From: Campylobacter concisus
GTDB lineage: Bacteria > Campylobacterota > Campylobacteria > Campylobacterales > Campylobacteraceae
Length of the DNA: 64,000 nt
Assembly: GCF_003048675.2 (NCBI RefSeq)
Contig: NZ_CP060707.1
Location: forward strand, 186,001-250,000
Direction: 5' to 3'
The notes under the pieces were generated by a model that was not told the origin of the DNA, did no database searches, and saw only the letters and a list, made by a program, of their open reading frames with translations. The position numbers and the translations under genes were made by a program. Below, piece after piece: positions 17,752 through 26,723 of this stretch (position 1 is the first letter of the stretch; every line of letters starts with the position of its first letter).

Positions 17752-19262
17752 TGCTAAGTGTCATCATATTTTTCCCAGCAATAAGCGCAATACTTGGTTT
17801 TTTGATAGAAAATAAAAGCATCAAATTTTATGGAGCAAGCATCGCTTTAATCGAGCTTTTGCTAGCCATTTTTATCTGCGTAAATGTCGATTTTCAGGGT
17901 TATGACTTTGTTTTAACGCATCAAGTCTCACTCATACCAAGCCTAAATATCAGCTACTTTGTCGGCATTGACACCATCTCACTTGTGCTTATAGTCCTTA
18001 GCGCATTTATGAGCTTCATCTCTATCGCCGCACTTAGTGACGATGGAAATTTAAAACACCTGGTTATTAGCGTGCTATTTTTAGAGAGCACGATGATGGG
18101 CGTCTTTAGCGCGCTTGATATGATCTTGTTTTACAGCTTTTGGGAGCTTAGTCTCATACCGCTACTTTACATCATCGGCGCATTTGGCAGTAAAAATAGA
18201 ATTTACGCTGCGATTAAATTTTTTATCTACACATTTTTAGGCTCTGTCTTTATGCTAGTGGCGATCATATTTATCGGCTATCTGTGCTACCAAAAAAGCG
18301 GCGTATTTAGCTTTAACCTGCTTGATTGGTACAAGCTTGGTATCGGGCAAAATGCTCAAATTTGGCTATTTTTAGCATTTTTCTTCGCTTTTGGCGTGAA
18401 AACTCCGTTATTTCCGTTTCACACGTGGCTACCTTACGCACACGGACAGGCTCCAACGATCGGCTCAGTGCTGCTTGCTAGCGTGCTTTTAAAGATGGGC
18501 ACTTACGGCTTTGTGAGATTTTCACTACCACTTTTTCCAGATGCGAGCCTACTTTTAAGCGGCTTTGTCTGTGCCATAGCCATCATCATGATCATCTACG
18601 CAGCCCTTGTTGCCTACGCGCAAAGCGACATGAAGCAAGTGATCGCTTATAGCTCCATTTCACACATGGGTGTCATCATGCTTGGTATCTTTTCACTAAA
18701 TTTAATAGGCCTTGACGGCTCAATATTTTTAATGATAAGCCACGGTATCGTAAGCGGCGCTTTGTTCTTGCTAGTTGGCGTCATCTACGAGAGGGCTCAT
18801 ACTAAAGAAATTTGCGAATTTGGCGGTCTTGCCAAGATAATGCCAAAATACGCACTCATATTTTTTATAGCGACCCTTGCAAGTATCGGTTTGCCGCTAA
18901 CCATTGGCTTTGTGGGTGAGTTTTTGAGCCTAATTGGCGTCTTTAAGCTAAACAAGCTCTTTGCGCTACTTGGTGGCTTTAGTATAATCGTGGGCGCAGT
19001 TTATATGCTGGTGCTTTATAAAAGGGTCTTTTTTGGCGAGTGCAAAGAGAAAAATTTAAGCCTAAAAGATCTAAATTTTAAAGAGTTAGCCGCTCTTGTG
19101 CCACTTTGTTTGCTCATAATCATTCTTGGTATCGCACCAAATTTGATACTAAAACCACTTGAGCCAAGTGTGCAAAATATCATAAGTAAAATGCAAACTA
19201 GAGCTGTAAATAACGGCACAAAGGATAAAATTTCATCTTTAAATGGCGGGAGCAAACTATGA
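17751..19262 (+). CDS. nuoM: NADH-quinone oxidoreductase subunit M
   Basis: A 503-residue antiporter-like subunit with about 14 helices. Conserved blocks are SFWELSLIPLLYIIGAFG (key Glu), VKTPLFPFHTWLPYAHGQAPTIGSVLLASVLLKMGTYG and DMKQVIAYSSISHMG. It pumps one proton in the membrane arm. Start and stop overlap nuoL and nuoN. Confidence 0.97.
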   Translation: MLSVIIFFPAISAILGFLIENKSIKFYGASIALIELLLAIFICVNVDFQGYDFVLTHQVSLIPSLNISYFVGIDTISLVLIVLSAFMSFISIAALSDDGNLKHLVISVLFLESTMMGVFSALDMILFYSFWELSLIPLLYIIGAFGSKNRIYAAIKFFIYTFLGSVFMLVAIIFIGYLCYQKSGVFSFNLLDWYKLGIGQNAQIWLFLAFFFAFGVKTPLFPFHTWLPYAHGQAPTIGSVLLASVLLKMGTYGFVRFSLPLFPDASLLLSGFVCAIAIIMIIYAALVAYAQSDMKQVIAYSSISHMGVIMLGIFSLNLIGLDGSIFLMISHGIVSGALFLLVGVIYERAHTKEICEFGGLAKIMPKYALIFFIATLASIGLPLTIGFVGEFLSLIGVFKLNKLFALLGGFSIIVGAVYMLVLYKRVFFGECKEKNLSLKDLNFKELAALVPLCLLIIILGIAPNLILKPLEPSVQNIISKMQTRAVNNGTKDKISSLNGGSKL

Positions 19263-20749
19263 ACGAAATAGCCTTTTTAGACCTAAACGAGATCTCGCTA
19301 CAATCGCTCTCGCCGATGCTAAGCATGATGGTTTTTGCACTTTTTATCCTCATAGTTGGAGCGATAAAAAAGGATCTTTCGAGGAATTTCTACTGCGTAT
19401 TTTGTATCATCGCTATATTTGTAAATTTAGGCATTACGCTTGATTTTAACGGGCTTAGCCTAAGCTTTTGGGACATGCTCTTAGTAGATGGAATTTCTAT
19501 CATCTCGCAGATCATTATCCTAATCGCCTCAGCACTTTTCATCCCGCTGGCACTTAGCACAAAAGAGTATTTTGAGTATAAAATTTACGAGTATTACGCG
19601 CTATTTTTGTTTATGATCGCTGGATTTTTATTTATGGTGAGCTCAAACAACCTACTCATCATCTTTTTAGGCCTTGAGATCAGCTCGCTTTGCCTCTACA
19701 CCCTAATCGCCCTTCACAACAAGGCAAAAAGCGTCGAGGCTGCTATCAAATACTTCGCGATGGGTTCGCTCTCAGCTGGCTTTTTTGCGATGGCGATAGC
19801 GATGTTTTATCTGGCAACAAACTCAATAGACATCGCTCGCATAGGCGTTGTCATAAAAGATCTTAGCCTAAATCAAAACTTAATCATCTTGCTCGGCTGC
19901 GTTTTCATCGCTTCAGCCATTGGCTTTAAGCTCTCGCTCATACCATTTCACACATGGATACCAGACGTTTATGAGGGTTCAAATGCCCCGCTAGCTGGCT
20001 ATATGTCTATCGTGCCAAAGGTGGCTGGATTTATCGTCGCGTTAAGAATTTTTGCAATGCTTGAGGGCTCTGGAATTTCATGGATAAAAGATATGCTCTA
20101 CATCATCGCCGTGCTTACGATGAGCCTTGCAAACATCATGGCTCTAGTGCAAAAAGACGTCAAAAGGATGCTCGCTTTTAGCTCGATAGCTCACGCTGGT
20201 GTCGTGCTTTGCGCGCTTGTGGCAAATTCTCACGAGGCAAATGTCGCCTTGTTTTTCTACTGGATCATGTTTTTGTTTGCAAATTTGGGTGCATTTTCTA
20301 TGCTCTGGGTCGCAAGGTGCGACGACGTCGTCTGTTGGGACAAGCGCTTTAAACACCCGTATGAGAAATTTTCAGGGCTTATTAAAATTTTGCCAAGTTA
20401 CGCTGTGATAATGGGAATTTTCATGATCGCACTTGCTGGCATACCGCCTTTTAGCGTATTTTGGGGCAAGATGGTGCTTATCTCATCGCTTATAAAGTCT
20501 GATTATATCGTGCTTAGCCTCATCATCATGATAAACTCGGCGATTGCTATTTATTACTACCTAAAACTCATCGTCTTTATGTTTTTAAAAGAGCCTATCG
20601 TAAAAGATAAAAATATCTACATCTCAAACGTCTCGATGGCGCTAAAGGTGATCGTTGGAGTTGCCGTTGCTGGCACGGTCTTTGCCTTTTTGTTTTCTGG
20701 GGCGATTTTGGAATTTATCGAGCATTTTGTCTTTGCTTCAGGATTTTAG
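19259..20749 (+). CDS. nuoN: NADH-quinone oxidoreductase subunit N
   Basis: A 496-residue antiporter-like subunit with about 14 helices; FLGLEISSLCLYTLIAL carries the key Glu, followed by SLIPFHTWIPDVYEGSNAPLAGYMS and DVKRMLAFSSIAHAG. It is the last complex I gene; pflA starts 22 bases later with no terminator between, so the transcript probably continues. Confidence 0.97.
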   Translation: MNEIAFLDLNEISLQSLSPMLSMMVFALFILIVGAIKKDLSRNFYCVFCIIAIFVNLGITLDFNGLSLSFWDMLLVDGISIISQIIILIASALFIPLALSTKEYFEYKIYEYYALFLFMIAGFLFMVSSNNLLIIFLGLEISSLCLYTLIALHNKAKSVEAAIKYFAMGSLSAGFFAMAIAMFYLATNSIDIARIGVVIKDLSLNQNLIILLGCVFIASAIGFKLSLIPFHTWIPDVYEGSNAPLAGYMSIVPKVAGFIVALRIFAMLEGSGISWIKDMLYIIAVLTMSLANIMALVQKDVKRMLAFSSIAHAGVVLCALVANSHEANVALFFYWIMFLFANLGAFSMLWVARCDDVVCWDKRFKHPYEKFSGLIKILPSYAVIMGIFMIALAGIPPFSVFWGKMVLISSLIKSDYIVLSLIIMINSAIAIYYYLKLIVFMFLKEPIVKDKNIYISNVSMALKVIVGVAVAGTVFAFLFSGAILEFIEHFVFASGF

Positions 20750-20771
20750 AAAATTTAACTATAATGGCGGC

Positions 20772-23141
20772 ATGAAAAAGCTCTTAACCATCTTATTTTT
20801 ACCGCTTTATCTATCCGCCTTTAGCCTTAGCCTAAACAGCGGCGCAAACGCAAATAAGCCTTATAGCGTCCTTCAACTAAGCGACGAGAAAGAATTTGAA
20901 TGTGTGGAGCAAATTTTAGCCTATGATACAAAGCGCTACGTTTGTATGCTCGATGATGGGATCTTGCCAAAGATCGAAGATACGACACTGCCTTTAATGG
21001 ATATAAAATATAAAAAGCAAGATGGCAAACTCTTTATCGTCATCATGCCAAAGGCACCTTCAAAGCTGCTAAACGTTCAAACCGAGCTTTACAGCAGTTC
21101 AAGCGTGCAGGACACGCCAAAGACGACCATCTCAAAGCACTTTAGCATCATCATCGACACTTCACTAAGCGAAAACAACAAAAGAGTATCTGGGCTAAAT
21201 TTTTCGCCTGATTTTAGAGATATGCTAAGTCCAAGCATAGGAGCTCTTGATCTTAACAAAGCGCCTATTGCTGGGCTTGATAGCAACGATATAGACATCT
21301 ATATAAATATAAAAAGAGCTTACGAAAAAGGCGCTTATGAAAGCGTGGTAAAAGATACACAAACAGCGATGAAAAGGCATCCAGCCAGTCTTTTCTCAAG
21401 CGAGTTTTTACTTTTTAGGCTAAGAGCGCTTGATAAAATTTTTGAGACAAAGAGCGAGTTTGAGGGGCTCGAGCCAAAAGATATCGTAAGCGAGGGCAGA
21501 GCTTGGATAAGGAAATTCCCTTCTGATGAGAACTACTCTGAGGTGCTGTATCTCATCGCCAGAGCTTACCTAAAAGATAGCATCGCAAGTGATGCAAAAT
21601 ATATGCTTGACATACTAAGCGAAGAGCACGCAGAGTCAAAATTTACAAAGCTTGCCACGCTTGATTATGCTGACTACCTATATAAAATAGGCAGGCAAAA
21701 AGAGGCGCTAAGCGACTATGAAAAGGTGCTCTACTCAACAAATGACATTGACCTTGCAAGTAGAGCTGCACTAAGTCTAGCAGACGCAAATATCGATAAA
21801 GAGAAATTTGAAGAGGCAAAGAAATTTGTACTAAAGATCGCAAATGCAAATGAGAAATTTTTCATGAACGATCCGACAAAATCGATGAATTTAGCCTATA
21901 CATTTGCCAGCAAAGATATGCCAGACGTAGCTGCTAAAATTTATGAAATTTTGGTAAATAATAGCGACAGGACAAAGGATTTTTACGAGGCAGCACTAAA
22001 AAATTTAGCACTAAATTTAGCCAAAACCAAAGATGAAAAAAGGGCGTATGAGTATCTAAACAGATACGAAAAAGAGTTTAAGTATGGCGATTATATCGAT
22101 GAGGTCGCTAAGGCAAAGGATGGGCTATTTTTTGAAGAGGACGACAAAAACGCCACCGCACTTCACGCAAGATATAAAGAGCTCATCGAAAAATATGCTG
22201 GCACAAATATCAGCCAAAAGGCGCTAATCAGCGAGCTTGAGCTTGATCTAAAAGAGCGTAAATTTGCCGATGCGCTAGCTTATAACAACCTCGCAAAAGA
22301 TGAAAATTTAAGCCGGGCAATGGAGCTTGTAAATGAGGCTGCGCTTGAGCTAACAAAAGAGTTTTTCATCAAAGATGACTGCACAGCGGTTGTAAATTTA
22401 CTCGAAAACTACGATGTGAGCAAGGTCTATTTGCCGCAGTTTAAGCTATTTAACTGCTACTTTAGAACGGCGCGTTACAATGAGGCGCTAGAGCTTGCAA
22501 AGGCGCATGTAAAGGATGAAAATTTAGAAGATAGAGTCGAATGGCTGGTAAATTTGAGCAAAATTTTATATAAAAATAAAGACTACGAGCATGCGATCAC
22601 TGCGGCAAATGACGCGCTATCGCTTGGCTCAGCAGTCGAGTACTCGGACCCTACGCCATCGCTTTTTGATAGATTTTACTCGCTACTTGCGCTAAAGCGC
22701 TTTACTGAGGCGGTCTCTACGATCAGTGCGATCGAGCAGCTAAGAGGACAGGACTTTAAGATCATCGAGGCATACGCAGCTATAAGCGACTATGCGATGA
22801 AAAGCAACGACTACGCTATCGCTGCAACCTACGCTAAAAAGGCGCTTGAGCTACAAACCAGAGCCAAGATAAATACCTTTTCGCCAAAGCTAAATTTTGA
22901 CTACTCAGAGGCTTCACTAAAGACAGATAATCTTGACGAGGCGCTTGATGAGGCGAAATTTATACTAAATATGAAGCTTGAGCCAGAAGACCGCTTGCAT
23001 GCTCTAAATTTAGCAAGTGAAATTTACATCAGACAAAAGCAGTATAAGCTGGCTAAGGTCTATTTGGACGAGTGCGTTAGCTCAAATTTCACAAGTGCTT
23101 ACAAAGATGCCTGCAAAGCCAAACTTGAGATGATAAAGTAA
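20772..23141 (+). CDS. pflA: Flagellar motor TPR protein PflA
   Basis: A 789-residue protein beginning with a signal peptide (MKKLLTILFLPLYLSAFS). The ATG at 20772 gives a classical signal sequence, whereas an in-frame ATG at 20655 lies inside nuoN. The mature protein is largely helical, with repeated TPR-like pairs from about residue 180 to the end (for example YESVVKDTQTAMKRHP and YEHAITAANDALSLG). Length and position directly after nuoN match C. jejuni Cj1565c (PflA), a periplasmic part of the flagellar motor required for stator assembly with PflB. Sharing a transcript with complex I would tie motor parts to the proton-motive-force machinery. Confidence 0.88.
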   Translation: MKKLLTILFLPLYLSAFSLSLNSGANANKPYSVLQLSDEKEFECVEQILAYDTKRYVCMLDDGILPKIEDTTLPLMDIKYKKQDGKLFIVIMPKAPSKLLNVQTELYSSSSVQDTPKTTISKHFSIIIDTSLSENNKRVSGLNFSPDFRDMLSPSIGALDLNKAPIAGLDSNDIDIYINIKRAYEKGAYESVVKDTQTAMKRHPASLFSSEFLLFRLRALDKIFETKSEFEGLEPKDIVSEGRAWIRKFPSDENYSEVLYLIARAYLKDSIASDAKYMLDILSEEHAESKFTKLATLDYADYLYKIGRQKEALSDYEKVLYSTNDIDLASRAALSLADANIDKEKFEEAKKFVLKIANANEKFFMNDPTKSMNLAYTFASKDMPDVAAKIYEILVNNSDRTKDFYEAALKNLALNLAKTKDEKRAYEYLNRYEKEFKYGDYIDEVAKAKDGLFFEEDDKNATALHARYKELIEKYAGTNISQKALISELELDLKERKFADALAYNNLAKDENLSRAMELVNEAALELTKEFFIKDDCTAVVNLLENYDVSKVYLPQFKLFNCYFRTARYNEALELAKAHVKDENLEDRVEWLVNLSKILYKNKDYEHAITAANDALSLGSAVEYSDPTPSLFDRFYSLLALKRFTEAVSTISAIEQLRGQDFKIIEAYAAISDYAMKSNDYAIAATYAKKALELQTRAKINTFSPKLNFDYSEASLKTDNLDEALDEAKFILNMKLEPEDRLHALNLASEIYIRQKQYKLAKVYLDECVSSNFTSAYKDACKAKLEMIK

Positions 23142-23147
23142 AATTTA

Positions 23148-23876
23148 GTGCTAAGTTTAAATGATCTTGAAAAAGAGTATCTAAAGCTAGAAAAAGAGAA
23201 TTTCTTAGACGGCAAAAGGATCAAATTTATCGCAAATTTAGGCGCTAGCGATGAGATAGCGTATCACTATGAGCTCATTTGCAAAGAGTGGCAAGAGGGC
23301 GGGCAGCTAAATTTTGAGAGTAGTTTTGATAGGCATGGAGGCGCTGGGCTGGAGTTTTTGTTTGAGCGCTTAGCCAAGGAGGGTGATCAAAAACTAAAAA
23401 TAGAAACCATCTATCTTATAGCGCAAATCCTTTCTAAGTCTAAGCATAGAGACTTTTATGCGGCGTTTTGTGACCGCCTTATCCCGTATATCCTCTCTTT
23501 TACAAGCGTAGAAAATGTCCTTCGCCGCAAGCTTATAATAGCGCTTGGTTGGGTTGGCACGTTAGAGCAAATAGAAATTTTAATAAGCGAGATACTAGAA
23601 AGCAAGGATAGCCTTTGCAGGGCATGGGCGGCAGCTGGCCTTATGCAGATGTCTTTTCACAGGGTTAGCCAAGCAATCTTGCGAGATAAAACAAAAGCCG
23701 CTTTTTTGCAAGGTATCTCTAGCGAAAAAGATCTATACGCTTGCGCAGTTATGATAGAGATAGCTCAAAATTTATTTGGTAAAAAGCGGATATCTTCTAT
23801 TGCAGTCCAAGATCAAGACACTGAAAAGATAGAAAAAGCTAGAAAAATGGCAGTAAGGTTTTTAGGCAAGAGCTAG
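23148..23876 (+). CDS. HEAT-like repeat protein of unknown function
   Basis: A 242-residue soluble protein starting with GTG six bases after pflA; no clear ribosome site is seen, so it may depend on coupling. The helical repeats (HRDFYAAFCDRLIPYIL, VENVLRRKLIIALGWVG, DSLCRAWAAAGLMQMS) resemble HEAT or PBS-lyase-type repeats, which bind other proteins. It has no signal peptide or membrane segment. It ends the nuo-pflA transcription unit. A motility or complex I assembly role is only a guess from position. Confidence 0.6.
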   Translation: MLSLNDLEKEYLKLEKENFLDGKRIKFIANLGASDEIAYHYELICKEWQEGGQLNFESSFDRHGGAGLEFLFERLAKEGDQKLKIETIYLIAQILSKSKHRDFYAAFCDRLIPYILSFTSVENVLRRKLIIALGWVGTLEQIEILISEILESKDSLCRAWAAAGLMQMSFHRVSQAILRDKTKAAFLQGISSEKDLYACAVMIEIAQNLFGKKRISSIAVQDQDTEKIEKARKMAVRFLGKS

Positions 23877-24005
23877 AATGCAAATTTAAAAAATTTATCT
23901 GAATAAATGGTTTAAAGGTTAAGAAAATTTAGTCTATAAATTTATATTTTTTGCTTAGAAATAGCGGACAAAATAGCTTTAATTTGATTTAAAATTTAAT
24001 TTTTC

Positions 24006-24034
24006 TTGACATACAATAATGTTTTTTGTATAAT
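24006..24034 (+). promoter_or_regulatory. Consensus sigma70 promoter of the tRNA cluster
   Basis: TTGACA (24006-24011), a 17-base spacer and TATAAT (24029-24034) form a perfect consensus promoter. The first tRNA begins 24 bases downstream, as expected for a strong stable-RNA promoter. Confidence 0.9.
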
Positions 24035-24058
24035 CTCAATTCTTTTTTAAATAATCAT

Positions 24059-24134
24059 GTCTTGCTAGCTCAGTCGGTAGAGCATCTCACTTTTAATGAG
24101 GGGGCCGTTGGTTCGAATCCAACGCAGGACACCA
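24059..24134 (+). tRNA. tRNA-Lys (TTT)
   Basis: 76 bases with encoded CCA. The acceptor pairs GTCTTGC with GCAGGAC and the discriminator is A. The anticodon loop CTTTTAA reads TTT, and the T loop is GTTCGAATC. It is the first gene behind the consensus promoter. Confidence 0.95.
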
Positions 24135-24149
24135 TTTTTTTGGGTTTAT

Positions 24150-24225
24150 GACCCTTTCGTCTAGTGGCTCAGGACTCTACTTTCTCTGTGTAGGAACAGA
24201 GGTTCAAATCCTCTAAGGGTCGCCA
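24150..24225 (+). tRNA. tRNA-Glu-like gene with atypical anticodon arm
   Basis: 76 bases with encoded CCA. The acceptor GACCCTT pairs with AAGGGTC, the discriminator is G, and the T arm AGAGG/CCTCT is sound. The body is tRNA-Glu-like (TTCGTCTAGTGG in the D arm, as in the Glu gene at 56514). The anticodon region TCTACTTTCTCTGTGTAGG does not fold into a 5-bp stem with a 7-base loop: the best stem (TCTAC/GTAGG) leaves a 9-base loop, while a 7-base loop forces mismatches. TTC is the likely Glu anticodon, but CTC or TCT fit other registers. Base 37 is never a purine. Confidence 0.65.
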
Positions 24226-24242
24226 GATATTTTAAATTTTTA

Positions 24243-24318
24243 GGTCGCTTAGCTCAGTTGGTAGAGCGCCACCCTTACAAGGTGGATGTCATAAGTTCGA
24301 GTCTTATAGCGACCACCA
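24243..24318 (+). tRNA. tRNA-Val (TAC)
   Basis: 76 bases with CCA. The acceptor GGTCGCT pairs with AGCGACC. The anticodon stem CCACC/GGTGG encloses CTTACAA, so the anticodon is TAC. All arms pair fully. Confidence 0.96.
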
Positions 24319-24330
24319 TTACTTTTAGGT

Positions 24331-24407
24331 GCAGCGGTAGTTCAGTTGGTTAGAATGCCGCCCTGTCACGGCGGAGGTCGCGGGTTCGAGCCCCGTCCGC
24401 TGCGCCA
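24331..24407 (+). tRNA. tRNA-Asp (GTC)
   Basis: 77 bases with CCA. The acceptor GCAGCGG pairs with CCGCTGC and the discriminator is G. The anticodon stem CCGCC/GGCGG encloses CTGTCAC, so the anticodon is GTC. Confidence 0.96.
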
Positions 24408-24414
24408 TCTACTA

Positions 24415-24431
24415 AACCTTAGGTTAAGGTT
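24415..24431 (+). terminator. Probable terminator of the four-tRNA operon
   Basis: Seven-base arms AACCTTA and TAAGGTT around GGT, followed by a T-rich stretch. It lies eight bases after tRNA-Asp. Confidence 0.5.
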
Positions 24432-24503
24432 CTTGATTCTATTTTTCTTGTTTTTTGAGTGATCAAATTAAATTTTAAGATTATAAGTTCTAAGATAACA
24501 CTT

Positions 24504-24509
24504 TATGAT
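24504..24509 (+). promoter_or_regulatory. Possible -10 box of tRNA-Lys(CTT)
   Basis: TATGAT sits 22 bases before the tRNA, downstream of the hairpin that probably ends the first tRNA transcript. No clear -35 was found. Confidence 0.35.
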
Positions 24510-24530
24510 TTGTTATTGATACTTAATCTT

Positions 24531-24606
24531 GCCTCGTTAGCTCAGTTGGTAGAGCATATCACTCTTAATGATGGGGTCGTAGGTTCGAGACCTACACGGG
24601 GCACCA
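24531..24606 (+). tRNA. tRNA-Lys (CTT), prophage integration target
   Basis: 76 bases with CCA. The acceptor GCCTCGT pairs with ACGGGGC, with one T-G pair. The loop CTCTTAA reads CTT. The last 15 bases (24592-24606) are repeated at 56493-56507, marking phage integration into the 3' end. The left copy keeps the complete tRNA, so function is preserved. Confidence 0.94.
24592..24606 (+). repeat. attL core
   Basis: CTACACGGGGCACCA, identical to 56493-56507. The bases on either side differ between the two copies, so the shared core is 15 bp as seen here. Confidence 0.92.
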
Positions 24607-24737
24607 CTAACCCATATCTTAAAAAATCAAAAAACATATAAGAGCATATAAAAGCACCTAGAAAAAGGGCTTTTACATACATTGTTAAACATACGACAAC
24701 ATATAATAATATATATAAAAATCCTTGCAAATAATTA

Positions 24738-24795
24738 TTTTTTACGGAACAATTACGGAGTAAGAGAAAAATGATAAAAGGAGCTCCGTAAAAAA
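24738..24795. promoter_or_regulatory. Putative integrase arm-type sites, left end
   Basis: TTTTTTACGGA (24738-24748) and TCCGTAAAAAA (24785-24795) are perfect inverted repeats; TTACGGAG (24753-24760) lies between. ACGGAG repeats also occur beside attR at 56409-56434. Matching repeats at both prophage ends, near the integrase, fit arm-type integrase sites. The right copy overlaps the integrase start codon, so integrase may repress itself. The rest of 24607-24737 is AT-rich with repeated CATATAA-like words and no gene. Confidence 0.55.
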
Positions 24796-25982
24796 TGCCA
24801 AAGATACCTAAACCGCTAAGCGATATGGAGATAAGATCGCTAAAGCCTACAGACAAAATTTATAAAAAATGTGATGGCAGAGGGCTATATATTTTTATCA
24901 ATCCAGATGGTCGCAAATATTTCGCACTCGAATATAAAAGTCCAATAGATCAAAAGATAAAACGTATAAATTTAGGTGATTATCCTAGATATACTCTTGC
25001 AATGGCGAGAGAAGAGCGATTTAAGATGGAGCAAAAAATAAGGGGTGGCATTGACATCAAAGCGAAAGCCAAAAAGGATGAGCGAGCAAATTTTAAAATG
25101 ATCGCACAAAAATGGTTAGAGGTAAAATCCGCAAGTGTAACAAAGCAGACGCTAAGTAGGGATATTAGGCTGCTTGAAACACACATATACCCTTATTTTG
25201 AAAATTTAGACATAAGAGATATAAGTGTAGATGATGTGATAGATGTTTTAAAACGAGTTGAGGGCAAAGGTTTACTTGATGGTACGAGGCGACTATACTC
25301 ATTTTTAAATCAAATTTGGCAGTCTGCGTATAACATCACTCAAAACAATATAATTGCAACTGTCAACTATAAGTTGACATTTAAAAAACCAAAAGAGAAT
25401 AACTACGCGACACTAACAAAAAAGGCGGACATTAAGGCGCTTTGGCAGGGATGTGACGAATATAACGGCGACGTGCGAACAAAATACGCCCTAAAACTTG
25501 CAATACTTACGGCTTTGCGTCCATTCAATATTAGATCGATGAGGTGGGAGTATATCGATTTTGATCGAGAGACTTTAAAAATACCTGCTGGCGATATGAA
25601 AATGAGAGATGAATTTACGTTGCCGCTATCAAAGCAGGCGGTAAATTTATTAAGAGAGTATCAAGGGTTAAGACTTGGCCAAATTTATCTTTTTAGTGCC
25701 TTGCAAAGCGAGGATCGATATATGAGCGAAAATACGCTTAACGTTGCGCTTAGGCGGATGGGGTTTAGTAAAGATGAGATAGTATCGCATGGATTTCGTG
25801 CTATGTTTAGCACTATTTGCAACGAGTATATTGACGAACATGGATTAAATTTTGACATTATAGAAAAGTGCCTCGCACACAAAGGCACTAACAAAATAAG
25901 AAATACATATAACCACGCTGGCAACTTGACACAAATGCGTAAACTTATGCAGTGGTGGGCGGATTTTCTAGATAGTCTTTGA
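24795..25982 (+). CDS. int: Phage tyrosine integrase (DUF4102 type)
   Basis: A 395-residue recombinase. The N-terminal arm-binding domain of the DUF4102 type (residues 1-90: GRGLYIFINPDGRKYFALEY, LGDYPRYTLAMARE) is followed by a core-binding SAM-like domain and the catalytic domain with R242, H332 and R335 (HGFRAMFST), H362 (LAHKG) and nucleophile Y372 (NTYNHA). It catalyses integration into and excision from the tRNA-Lys gene. A TAAAAGGAG site lies upstream. The order tRNA-attL-int is typical of this family. It is convergent with the antirepressor gene. Confidence 0.95.
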   Translation: MPKIPKPLSDMEIRSLKPTDKIYKKCDGRGLYIFINPDGRKYFALEYKSPIDQKIKRINLGDYPRYTLAMAREERFKMEQKIRGGIDIKAKAKKDERANFKMIAQKWLEVKSASVTKQTLSRDIRLLETHIYPYFENLDIRDISVDDVIDVLKRVEGKGLLDGTRRLYSFLNQIWQSAYNITQNNIIATVNYKLTFKKPKENNYATLTKKADIKALWQGCDEYNGDVRTKYALKLAILTALRPFNIRSMRWEYIDFDRETLKIPAGDMKMRDEFTLPLSKQAVNLLREYQGLRLGQIYLFSALQSEDRYMSENTLNVALRRMGFSKDEIVSHGFRAMFSTICNEYIDEHGLNFDIIEKCLAHKGTNKIRNTYNHAGNLTQMRKLMQWWADFLDSL

Positions 25983-26020
25983 GTTATTGCAAAGAGCGAC
26001 TACAAAATCGCCCATTAAAT

Positions 26021-26713
26021 TTAGGCAATGTTAAAAATTTGCCTTAATATCTCGACGCTATAAGTGTTTATTCTGCCATATCGCGGATCGATCACCGCGC
26101 CCATAAAAGCGCCCTGCTCGTCGCTCATCTTTTTAGCTTTTTTGCCTAAACTTGGGATGTGATAGCCTTTTTGTGAGATACCATACAAATTCATGTAGGC
26201 AATAAGCGTCATATAGTTATCGTTGTTTAAAATTCGGTTGATATTGTGCTTTGCTTTTAGCTGCTCTTTGTGGATTTCATCCGTCCTATTTTCTAGCTCG
26301 TGGATCTTTCTATCCTGCTCTTTTAGGTAGTTTAGTTGGATTTGCATATAGTCGAGTTGGCTAACGGTGACCTTATCTCTTTTGTAAGCCTTTTCAACTT
26401 CGATAAAATAACGCCTTACTTGCTTGCCTTTTTCGTTTCGCTCCATCATCGCTATCTCTTTCGCGATGTCGGTTGTGAGAATATACTCGGTTATTATACT
26501 CGCCTTTTTGCCGTACTCTGTGATCGTTTCTCTTTTTTGAGAAACGATCATATAGTCGGCGTTCAAGATAGCATCCGTCTCATCAAGTCGCCTTTTGATC
26601 CAGTCTGAAAATTTAGTATCACTTTCTAAAACCTCGTGTAAGTCTCTAGCATTTACCGCATTTACTTCAGTATTGTTTATCATTGCTTGGCTAATTGTGA
26701 TTATTTCATTCAT
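26021..26713 (-). CDS. AntA/AntB-type phage antirepressor
   Basis: A 230-residue protein; the start at MNEIITIS has AGAGG nine bases upstream. The N-terminal AntA/AntB domain is clear (NARDLHEVLESDTKFSDWI, residues 22-40, followed by the YMIVSQKRE region). The C-terminal part is helical with a coiled coil around 115-150. Such proteins bind and inactivate phage repressors. It is the promoter-distal gene of the early operon. Confidence 0.85.
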   Translation of the reverse strand: MNEIITISQAMINNTEVNAVNARDLHEVLESDTKFSDWIKRRLDETDAILNADYMIVSQKRETITEYGKKASIITEYILTTDIAKEIAMMERNEKGKQVRRYFIEVEKAYKRDKVTVSQLDYMQIQLNYLKEQDRKIHELENRTDEIHKEQLKAKHNINRILNNDNYMTLIAYMNLYGISQKGYHIPSLGKKAKKMSDEQGAFMGAVIDPRYGRINTYSVEILRQIFNIA

Positions 26714-26723
26714 TTTGCACCTC

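Noticed and set aside
24459-24641. Small plus-strand open frame running through tRNA-Lys(CTT)
   Set aside because: The peptide (AQLVEHITLNDGVVGSRPTRG) is the well-known artefact from reading a tRNA gene as protein.
24542-24856. Minus-strand open frame over the same tRNA and attL
   Set aside because: It contains PRVGLEPTTPSLR, the standard antisense-tRNA artefact, and has no ribosome site.
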